Below, piece by piece: positions 55,078 through 64,000 of a stretch of DNA of 64,000 nt. The translations under genes were made by a program, and so were the position numbers. The notes beneath the pieces are model-generated. The model saw only the letters and a list, made by a program, of their open reading frames with translations. It was not told the DNA's origin and did no database searches. Position 1 is the stretch's first letter. Each line of letters begins with the position of its first letter. This DNA is from Phymatolithon calcareum. Lineage: Eukaryota > Rhodophyta > Florideophyceae > Hapalidiales. Location of the stretch: the NCBI GenBank assembly GCA_977006965.1, contig OZ345368.1, positions 1,302,001-1,366,000 on the forward strand, written 5' to 3'.

Positions 55078-55565
55078 AAATGACAATACTTTTTTCAAAT
55101 GGATTTTGCTACCTGGCAAAATTTTCGCTATACCTCAGTACATTGCCCATTACTCTGAGGGAAACCGGACTTTGTCGAATATCAAGTTTGCGCTCTGTCC
55201 AGTTTCGAGGGCTATCATGGACAAAAGTTATGCCATTGAAAATAGGGGAATTACGACCATGACCTCTTAGTTCGCGGAAGACATCTTCCTGTCCTATGAT
55301 GCATGCATTGCGCGCAGCATAGGATCCCTTCGGTTCCTGCGAGGAGAGACGTCCCGCGCAGGACGTCCAGGAGGGCGCTCGAGGGTTTGGATTCTTCACT
55401 CCAATCCGCATTGCGACATGGAACTGTGGTGGACTGTCAGAACAGAATGGAGAAAACTTATACCTTCGAAGCGCTGCTAACCTCACTTGAGGGAAATGCA
55501 GAATACAATGCGCAGCAATACAAGACAAACTTTGCCGAAATTACTAAAATAACCACATTGCACCT

Positions 55566-55731
55566 TTCACTGCGTCCGACCAACCTCAGAGTCAATCTTT
55601 GGCGACGTCCCGGACCTCGACGTGCAAGCAGAAGTCAAACTCGCAACAAATAGATTAGAATGCAAGAAGCTTAGGCCCTCAAAGTGCTGCTAGCCCCACA
55701 AGGGGAAAACGCAAAATGAGTGAATGAATGA
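55566..55731 (+). mobile_element. 166-bp LINE-B copy with 11-bp duplication
   Basis: ACATTGCACCT flanks it at 55555-55565 and 55732-55742. It reads RVNLWRRPGPR in a shifted frame; the DNA matches 50665-50825 very closely. It ends TAGCCCCACAAGGGGAAA and (AATG)n. Confidence 0.88.
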
Positions 55732-55809
55732 ACATTGCACCTGTGCCTTTATGAAGCGTCTTATCTCTTTCAGCATTTCCGCTACGGTCGTGTTTCGAGG
55801 TCCAAAATA

Positions 55810-56298
55810 CAGTCAATCCTCGTTAAATGGATATTCGAATTTTGAATATCCTCATTTTTCAGAATACAAGAGGCACCCACGAATACGTTATCGGCACAAA
55901 TTTATCTAAATTTTAATATTTTTAAATTATTCGATATCTGAATATCGTCAATGCCTGAGCCATGGTGCATGCATGAAATTTGTAAACTTTTCTGGGTCGG
56001 TTTCACCGAGCATATTCAACACGTGGGAGCTTTGCTGAGCCGAGAACAAGTTGCTTAATTTCTAATATTGGTTTCTGGGCCGAGCACCGAACATATCCTT
56101 CAACGAGGTGCATATTATGCCGCCAAATTGCCGGACATGGGACATAATATGTTATGTTAGCCATGTCGCGTGCATTTCCAGCTTTCGGCCATACACGTGG
56201 AACATTTGAGCTATCATACAAATTCGAATCCAGAATATCCTTGGTATCTGGATATCAGACCTATCCACATTGAACATCCATTTATCAAGGATTGACTG
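55810..56298. mobile_element. Pogo/Tigger-like MITE, 489 bp
   Basis: The terminal inverted repeats match at 24 of 27 positions and begin CAGTCAATCCTCGTTAAATG. A TA dinucleotide flanks each end (55808-55809 and 56299-56300), the target duplication of Tc1/mariner/pogo elements. It has no coding capacity. A second copy of one end lies at 59030. The sequence 56300-57660 has no recognised gene. Confidence 0.85.
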
Positions 56299-57660
56299 TA
56301 CATCTTTGCCAGTTCACTGCTATTTTGATCAGAATAGGTGTAAACGGCAGTAATTGCGCAATTCCTGAAAATGTTCTTTACTTTTTCATTTTTCTCTTTT
56401 TTCTATCGATTCTTGATCTAATCCCTTCTCTTTTCGATGAAAAATTTCAATTTTCAAAGATTCGAAGATGGAGACCTCAACAATGGTTTTTCGTCGGCGC
56501 TGTCTTTGCGTCTAAATCTATCCTTAATGCAGCCCTATCAGCACATGCTGAATGGAGAGCTTCCCCCGCAGTCCAATCTTCCAGCAGTAACGAGACCCCC
56601 TCGGGGAGACCTCATCCCTAAGGTCCGTTTCGTGTGCAACATGTGAATAACCATGCCATAATAAGCGGTGTAAGAAAATTGTGTAGCCCCAGTGGCCCTC
56701 TTAGATTATATTTTACAAGAAATAAACATAATTTTTGACCTAGCATGAATTAGTTGGCTCATCTGGGGACTTCTGGCAAAAATAAGATGCGCCATAGCAG
56801 CACAGGTGCAACGTGGCTATTTTAGTAATTTTCTCAAAAAATGTTTTCAGAATTCACGAAGTCGCCCTGCATGTGGTGCACCTTAAATTCATGAATTTTA
56901 ATGTACACAGAATATGCGATATCTGAATATCGTAAATGCTTCAGCTACGGAGCATGCAATAAATTTACAATCAACACGTGTTTGCTTTGTCCAGCGCCTG
57001 CGAACGAATGCTTCCCAAGCGGGAAAACTTTGAAATTGAGAAAATTGGAACTCCAACTTGTCCAGTAGAATCCTACACTTGTGAAATTTTACTGCACGAT
57101 GAGTATTGCTTCGCAAATGCGCCCATTCTATTGGAATTGGACATGGCAGCTTTCCCCTTTTCTCAATCTATCATTTTCCCGGTTGGGAAGCATTCGTTCA
57201 TTGGCCCTCAGCGAACTCAGTTTTTCAACTTCTAGTACTGGTGTCTGGGCCCAGCACTATTGGCACTTGCATGTGCTTCAACTCGGCGAGACTTGGCCGG
57301 ATAAGTACAGTACATAACTGTGGGCGCATGAGCCAACTGTGTTGCCTGCAATAACTAGGAGTGAGCATCCAGCAACGTAGTCTTTGAAAAGTTCGATTTG
57401 ATACCGCTTATTTGTTGCCCTAAAGCCTGATGATGTACTAGAGCTATAATAGAGTATCAAAGAAAATTTCTCAAGACATACTCGATGCTCCTTTGACAGT
57501 TTCAACAGCTCGGTCAATATGATTGGACTGTTGACCGGCCACGTGTCCTCACGATAGCGAAAAGTCTCCGGGTCGGGTACTATCTAGCAGTCCCTGAGAT
57601 CCGGATACTGCCATCTTGAACAATACTGACTTGGAATCCGTTTCCAGACTACAAATAGTA

Positions 57661-57790
57661 CTTCGTGTCCTATGCAAGAGGGATTACGTGTACTACTGAG
57701 GACACTTGTTTAGGTCTGCTGATAGTTCGGACACACTCTCGACCCTACTTTAGTCGCTCTAGTATTCCCTCCGCAGGATGGAGGGAGGAA
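57661..57790 (+). repeat. 130-bp dispersed repeat, copy 1
   Basis: GTGTACTACT...CTACTTTAGTCGCTCTAGT and AGGATGGAGG also occur in the same order at 58465-58595. The family is unknown. A LINE-B tail (minus; CTTATTCCCCTGTGGGGCTA) follows at 57911-57950. Confidence 0.6.
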
Positions 57791-58464
57791 GGGGGATATG
57801 TAAGACGACTTTGCTGGCTTATCCCGTCTTCTTCATCCGGTCTTTTGGATCGACAAATACAACATGATGCTTCATTACAGTGTCTATACCAGGTGTAAAA
57901 CGCTTAGTAATAACAACGAATGCTTATTCCCCTGTGGGGCTAGCAAGGAGTGCTTTTTACTTTTCCTCTAAAGGGGGGGACGTACGAAGTGTCCAAATCA
58001 CCGGACAGTGAAAAGAAGCAAATTTTATCTGTAAACTAGGATCTAGTCAGTTTTTGACGCATAGCGTCTTTTCGGGAATAGATACAGGGTAAGTGTCTCA
58101 TATCTTCAATTAAAAAATTACCCGATGGATTCAGCGCCTCATGATTGTATGTTTGACGAAGTTTGAGCAGTTCCGATGAAGCCGTTTTGGTGGGAGAGGA
58201 AAATGAGCAGAAACCACGCGAATATTAAGCAGCCGGCGACCAAGATTACGACTGAGCGTTAATCCTGTTAGCTAATTGTAAGCTCGCTTCTTCTGTTCCT
58301 GCCGCTCTTCATTAGGCGATTCCACCGGAAGCAACTGCGTTGGTACCAAGATTCGCGAGTCCACGTGGACGACCAGAATTTTGGACTCTTTTCTTTACGG
58401 CTCACTTATTCTGTGCCATACTAATGCACTGTAATAAGCTCGGAATGTCTTGGACTTCGTGTTT

Positions 58465-58595
58465 ACACTACACGAGGGATTGCGTGTACTACTAACGACC
58501 CTTATTTGGGTCTGCTTATAGTTCGTATACAGTCTTTCAGCTCTACTTTAGTCGCTCTAGTCTTCCTTCGTAGGATAGAGGAGGGAGCATGGATT
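58465..58595 (+). repeat. 130-bp dispersed repeat, copy 2
   Basis: This is the direct-orientation partner of 57661-57790, roughly three-quarters identical by eye. Confidence 0.6.
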
Positions 58596-58788
58596 GGTAG
58601 GAAGTAAAGCACAGACGCTTTCCTTCCGGTATACCAATATAAGCCTTTGGTCAACTCTTTGGACTATCGTGCTCCAAGTTTACACGACACGGACCCCTCG
58701 TGCCATGCCGAAGCCCTACTCCTGAAACGTCCCGTGTCGCGAAATTAGGAGAAAAAATCGCGTCAGACTCTTCACCGTAAACAGGCAC

Positions 58789-58873
58789 AAAGGGAATTCG
58801 AACCCAGGGCCTTTCTCTTGGCTGCATATGCGCACCCCTTGAAGGCTGATTAACAACTATACCACAGGAGTGC
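58789..58873 (-). repeat. tRNA-like pol III sequence
   Basis: The minus strand has an A box (TGGTATAGTTG) and a near-perfect B box (GGTTCGAATTCC) 60 bp apart. The T arm and acceptor stem do not pair well. It may be a tRNA pseudogene or a SINE head; it resembles 2330-2430. Confidence 0.45.
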
Positions 58874-59029
58874 AAAACTCTTATCTACTTTGATACCATG
58901 AAAAACTTCTCAACATGATACCTTCGTTGATTCCATCTATACCATGCTGACGGTTAATGACTTACTTCACCATGAGTAGTTGTGGTTGGTGTGTACCAAC
59001 AGTACCTTCAATCACTCAGCGCTTGATTA

Positions 59030-59230
59030 CAGTCAATCCTCGTTAAATGGATACTCAATGTGGAACGAGTTGATATCCAGCAAATCGAGGGTATTCCAGA
59101 AGTGAATTCCAATCAGAAGTCGCAAGACAAACGCGTACATCGGAGGGGCTATGAAACAGCGGAGATTACTGATTTTTTATAGAAACTAGCTCAGTGGAAT
59201 AACGAGAAGTTGGTACTGTCACCTCGGCTA
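59030..59230 (+). mobile_element. Pogo-like MITE end fragment
   Basis: TA followed by CAGTCAATCCTCGTTAAATG at 59030 is identical to the start of the 55810 MITE. The following 60 bp (TTGATATCCAGCAAATCGAG) look like internal Tigger-type sequence. The other end was not found. Confidence 0.6.
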
Positions 59231-59232
59231 TA

Positions 59233-60816
59233 CACTCCCCGAAATTAATATAGCGCCACTTGGCATGAGTTCTCTCTTGTAGCCATGGTGACTCCTGGCG
59301 CCACTATTTTTGTCGCACTGCATGTATAACCTTCTTTTTCAACGCAATGACTAACCTAATTTAGTGAACCCCCATGGAGTCAAACAGGAAACCAAGTTTG
59401 CTGGAATAGCGCATTTTTTACGTCCGCAGTAAGTTAGAGCCACCTTTATCTTTCTCAGCCTATCGCACCAAAAAACAACGCTCAGTAGCCAGTAGACCCA
59501 CCGCGCTTCTCGATAACCTTCATACACCGGTCCGGCATCGATCCAATCAACTTATGCAGCGTTTCCAGTCCAATACGATCCCAGGATGCTTGAATCGCTT
59601 CGATGAGGTCGTCCTCGTACTCAAACTGACGACAATCCTTGTAAACATCACGCGCAACGATGCCCCACAGGTTCTCTATTGGGTTCATATCGGGACTACG
59701 CGATGGCCAATCCATAAGGCTGGTCCCTGCTTCAAAGAAGTACTCATCTGTGTACTTCGCTGTGTGCGCCGGCGCGTTATCCTGCTGGAAACTCCAGTCC
59801 CCACTGTAGCACGATTCCGCAAACGGTTCCAGATGATTCTGAAGCAGCTGCACGTACCTTTGCGCATTCATTGTGTTGGGTACGACTACCAGTTCGGGCT
59901 TTCCGCGCCACGAAAAACAGCCCCAGAGCATAACCCCTCCCCCCCTTGCTGCCGACGGGAAAAGTATGCTTCAGGGACTCTTTTGTCGGCCCAATAGTAC
60001 CCAAAACCGTCTGGACCATCCAAACAGAATCGCTTCTCATCAGAAAAGATTGTCCTGGTCCACTGCCCGCGGGGAAGGCGAAGACGAACGCGGGCCCACT
60101 CGTCACGCTGATCCTTGTGCCAAGGGGTAAGGCTTGGAGCCCGTTTCATGCGCCTAAACTCCAAGTACTTAGTATCTTTAAGTACTTGTTGCACGCGTCG
60201 CACTCCGACGGGTAAATCGTACATGTCTCGGAGCTGCCGAGCCGTCATACTTGAAACACAAGCCTTCCGAATGACTGCCCGAGTATCCTGACCAGACAGC
60301 TTTCGGGGCCTCCCCGCCTTTTTCCGTCGAGATTGGCCAGGGAGCTTGTTCAAAACGTTCGAGACGGCTTTTCGGGACCGTTTCACTTGCAACGCAATGG
60401 CCCTCCTGCTCAAGCCATTGGAGTCGAGCGCCCGGATCACCGCCTCCTCCTCCTTCGTCAAAGACAGTCCGCGACCCATGGTTGGGGGCTGAGTGACTCG
60501 AACAGCGTACGTGGGTACGTCGCCATGGGTATAAATAAGGCCACAGGGCGCCGAGCGCGCCATGAATCCCATATACTTCCGCTTGGCGGATGCATAAAGT
60601 ATTTCCGGGGCCAAACTGCTGCGCGGGAAAAAAATGGGGCTATCATACATTTTGGCGTACACTGCGAGTTACCAAAAACCTAGCGAGCCATATTTGGGCT
60701 AGTACGTAGAGCAATGAGTAGACGATTAAAGGACCACCGGTCCTTTAACGCGATTCCCGCCATGCGCGTGCCCCTGACGGTTTGCCAAAGTGGCGCTATA
60801 TTAATTTCGGGGAGTG
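59233..60816 (-). mobile_element. Tc1/mariner transposon, 1,584 bp
   Basis: Terminal inverted repeats of about 33 bp start CACTCCCCGAAATTAATATA. They are flanked by TA at 59231-59232 and 60817-60818. The two ends differ by one base in about 33. It encodes one transposase on the minus strand. The near-identity of the ends suggests recent activity. Confidence 0.93.
59482..60479 (-). pseudogene. Tc1-type transposase with one frameshift
   Basis: The ATG at 60479 (MGRGLSLTKEEEAVIRALDS) opens a paired helix-turn-helix region with a basic linker (RRKKAGRPRK). The catalytic residues are Asp in FSDEKRFCLDG, Asp in QQDNAPAHTA, and Glu in SPDMNPIENLW. Thirty-four residues separate the second Asp from the Glu, the Tc1 DD34E spacing. 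The frame shifts in a run of seven G at about 59939-59945, just before MLWGCFSWRG. All other positions are open, about 332 codons in total. Confidence 0.93.
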
Positions 60817-60899
60817 TACACTACAGTACCTCACTAATTGCAACCCCTTCAACTGAAATCCCAGCAGAAGTGCAACCGGATTTCTTTTCTGGACCAAAA

Positions 60900-63110
60900 A
60901 TCTAAAATTTAAGGACCTACATCCCCATCTTAGATTTTCACTTTTATATTTTATGAGCTTGGGAATCTGAGAAGCTCATTGGACACTTTCTGTTATGGCA
61001 GTACATAATTGGCTAAGCAAAAAAGACCTAGCGCCGTGCAAACGTTTTCTAGAAATTCTCAGCAAAGGGTTCCATCTAAAATCGGGACTGCTCCTTAAAC
61101 GCGCAGTTTAAGACCACTTCCTGATCCGTTCTTCGCATTTCGAAAATTATTATAGAAAGCCGATAATGTAGGTTATCCAAAGATCAAAAAAATCAAAGAA
61201 AGGGGATGAAATAAGTAGTATGGAACAATTTTCGTAATTCTGATCTTGAAAAAGAATCGCCTACAAAAATTGACAATTATCTCGAAAAGGACTTGTTTAA
61301 TTTCTTATTGCCTCCGTTAAAAGTTTCAAATGGTTGTAGACTATCATACAGTAGGAATACTGCAAATTTGGTAAAATCAAACGTCTAGGTCGCAAAAAAG
61401 TTCGCGCCACGACACCAAAACTTTTTAAAATCGGCAAAGGAACTGGCGAAAAACATCGTAAAATTCACGTTGCGCCCCGACGAGAAGCTGAAACTTTTCG
61501 AAGGAAATACAGTAAGCATTTTTCTGTAATCACTGATTAGAGCCGAATATTGGAAACCTTTTGTGACTTCATATTTAAAAATATTTCACTTGTTTCTACA
61601 CGTTTTCTTGAAACTGGGTGCAGTCCCGTCGGTGCAAACGACATAATTAAAATTTTCATCCAGTTTATGAACATTGTTTCGGCCAGTGAGAGTGCTTCAA
61701 AGATGGGGAAGTACGTCCTGAAGGGAATCTGCCCGACTGCAAACTGCAATCCGCAATAATGAAGAGCTTATTTTTGTTTATTTTTAGGTGTGCATTGCAC
61801 ATGAGGAGATTACTATAGGTAGCAGCAGGGGAGTGTTATGGGGGGGAGTAACACGAACCCCTTATCATACCGATTTTTTGGATTTGCGTCTATAGTGTAT
61901 GTTTGATATAATTTTGCAGAGATTAATTGCTTCATAAAAAGGAGAATGAAAGCTGAAAATATAGCCCTCGTTCCCGGAACATTGGGAGTTGCCAATGTAG
62001 CGGTCGCTCTCGTTGCAGTATTCGATTTTGTGGTGAAAAACAATAGAAATATTCTGTAAACAAGAGTTATTATTGATACAGCCTGAACTCATAATTTTTG
62101 CCGGCACATCAATGTCATGCTTTTGCAGACAAGTTTTGAAACAAAAAAAATCAGTGTTACTCCCCCCCATAACATTCCCCTGGTAGCAGCATATCATGTT
62201 CAATCCATCTGCTCTTCGTTAATCGCTCCATTTTGATTCTTTCGTCAACGAAAATGGGTACGTCGTGATCTGCCTCATCGTTACCCTGAAGAAGCGCATT
62301 TTAGACGAGGCCTACATACCCATCTTTGAAGCAATCTCACTGGCCGAAACAATGTTCATAAACTGGATGAAAATTTTAATTATGTCGTTTGCACCGACGG
62401 GACTGTATCCAGTTTCAAGAAAATGTGTAGAAACAAGTGAATTATTTTCAAATATGAACTCACCAAAAGTTTCCAATGTTCAATCGTTACAGAAAAATTC
62501 TTACTGTGTTTCCGTCGAACAGTTTCAGCTTCTCGTCGGGGCGCAACGTGAATTTTACTATATTTTTCGCCAGTTCCTTTGCCGATTTTAAAAAGTTTTG
62601 GTCTCGCGGCGCGAACGTTTTTGCCACCTAGACGTTCGATTTTACCAAATTTTCAGTATTACTGTGGTAGTCTACCAAAATTCAAAACTTTTAACGGAAG
62701 CAAGAAGAAATTAAACGAATCCTTTTCGAGATAATTATCCATCTTTGCGATTCTTTTTCAAGATCAGAATTACGAAAAGTGCTCTACATTCCTTATTTCA
62801 TCCCTTTCCTTCGATTTGTTTTGGTTTTTTCATAACCTACGTTCTTGGCTCTCTACAACAGTTTTTAAAATGCGAAGAACGGATCAGAAGTGGTCTTGAA
62901 CTGCGCTTTTAAGGCCTTGTCCCGATTTTACAGGGAATCCTATGCTGATAATTTCTAGTAAAAGTTTCCACGGCGCGAGGACATTTTTGATTAGCAAATT
63001 ATGTATTTCCATAACAGAAAGTGTCCAATGAGCTTCTCGGATTCCAAAGCTCATAAAAAATAAAAGTGGAAGTCTAAGATAGGGGTGCAAGTCCTTAAAG
63101 TGTCAAATTT
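60900..63110. mobile_element. 2.2-kb inverted-repeat element with 800-bp arms
   Basis: The left arm, about 60905-61722, matches the reverse complement of about 62308-63095 over roughly 800 bp with scattered changes and small gaps. Both arms share GGACACTTTCTGTTATGG, CGTTGCGCCCCGACGAGAAG and GACATAATTAAAATTTTCAT. The outer flanks (CAGTACCTCACTAATTGCAAC at 60824 and its counterpart near 63200) look like eroded Tigger-type ends. The arms have only short open frames. The spacer holds a separate MITE. Confidence 0.85.
61827..62181. mobile_element. 355-bp MITE with 9-bp target duplication
   Basis: Terminal inverted repeats AGGGGAGTGTTATGGGGGGG onward match with one mismatch over about 28 bp. GGTAGCAGC flanks both ends (61818-61826 and 62182-62190). 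A 9-bp duplication points to a Mutator-like family. No coding frame. Confidence 0.85.
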
Positions 63111-63119
63111 CTGCATGTT

Positions 63120-64000
63120 CTCTGTATAGTGGATGTACACTCATGTCATGATAGGCTTCCCGGACTGCATTCCATCTTCAACTGCAATTCTACCTCCAGT
63201 TCAGAAGCGTTGCAGTTTGAGGAGAGACACTCTGAGCACTACAAGTGTCAAGTGACGAACATATGCTTTATGTCCGTATCAAAAAAAGTATCAATTTTCA
63301 ACCATATCCTAAATCTGTGCATCCAATTCGTATCCGTGGAAGTGAGGATATTCTAATATCGAGGATCCTTTTAACGATGATTGAATGTATGCGCTTCTCC
63401 CTCTGCTCCAGTCCGTGTTCTGATAAAAGCTAGGTCATATTTTTAGCCATTTGCACTCTGATGAATACTGCTCTTTTCGGCGGGAGAGCGATTAAAACAT
63501 ATGATACATGGCAACTTTCCACAGTACGAAGCTCGGGTACAAACTTCCCATCGATGCCACCACGGAGCAGGTACTCCGTGGCTCTTTCCTACAGTAGCCG
63601 TATGCGCTGGCGCACACAGATACCAGTCGGTTGGGCTACACGGACAGACTGTCCGTGTTGTCGAAAGTTGTATTTAGCACCGACTGGGATCCGACAAGTG
63701 GATCCTGGTTGACTGTTGACAAAACAGTCAAGCAACTTCCTTATTGTATCTTCTCGTCCCCCGTTTTCGCGCCGTCGCGTGCTCGCGCTACTCACGACAG
63801 AATTTGAACAAAATTGAGATGTCAAGTAGTTTGTACACAGTTACGTTCAACCACGGAAATGCGAACATAACTGCAATGTCTAAAAATGTATCTTTATCAA
63901 ATATTGAGCTAAATAACGGTTCTTCTTTTCGTGCAGGTGATATACGTAGTCACTTACTCCGAGTAAACATTGATGATTGGGAATCAAAGAAAACAACGAT
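63120..64000. other. Spacer with a hairpin cluster
   Basis: No gene is recognised. Three small hairpins lie within 100 bp: CCACGGAG/CTCCGTGG at 63560-63581, TGCGC/GCGCA at 63603-63614, and ACACGGAC/GTCCGTGT at 63638-63658. Confidence 0.5.

Overview
The window looks like nuclear DNA of a red alga, most plausibly a florideophyte such as Chondrus. The host genes are single long open frames with no visible introns. One encodes a starch-binding (CBM20) protein, which fits cytosolic floridean starch. One encodes a plastid-targeted membrane protein of the At5g03900 type, with an Arg/Ser-rich leader that has an early Phe. These genes sit as islands in a sea of decayed transposable elements. The species call is an inference from gene content and style, not from a database match.

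Layout. 1-14.1 kb is a retrotransposon graveyard. It holds an RNase H-bearing LINE split by a second LINE, an LTR-element gag split by a LINE, a long inverted-repeat element split by a LINE, and a 2-kb LINE that itself carries a LINE insertion. 14.1-20.3 kb has no recognisable gene. A C2H2 zinc-finger gene lies at 20.5-21.7 kb. A Ty3-type LTR retrotransposon with nearly identical LTRs but a deleted pol fills 24.7-32.1 kb. Two sigma-like glutathione S-transferase genes are divergent at 34.5-35.1 and 37.7-38.3 kb; between them lie a 130-bp tandem array and a short LINE. A gene-dense stretch at 40.4-46.5 kb carries the CBM20 protein (+), the plastid membrane protein (-) and a CLC chloride channel (+). 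The Enhancer-of-zeste (PRC2 methyltransferase) gene is at 51.7-54.4 kb (-). 54.7-63.1 kb is again mobile: LINE tails with clean target duplications, a pogo-like MITE, a frameshifted Tc1/mariner copy, and a 2.2-kb inverted-repeat element with a MITE inside it.

Recurring theme. Eight LINE insertions can be delimited exactly by 11-14-bp target-site duplications. Most are 5'-truncated. Several families end in a similar short hairpin (an AAGCC...GGCTT-type stem followed by TTTAAATAAA, or a TAGCCCC...GGGG stem followed by AATG repeats). Separately, six near-perfect palindromes of about 45-120 bp with tiny loops lie between or inside genes. The host genes show no common pathway; they cover detoxification, starch binding, plastid membrane function, anion transport and chromatin silencing.
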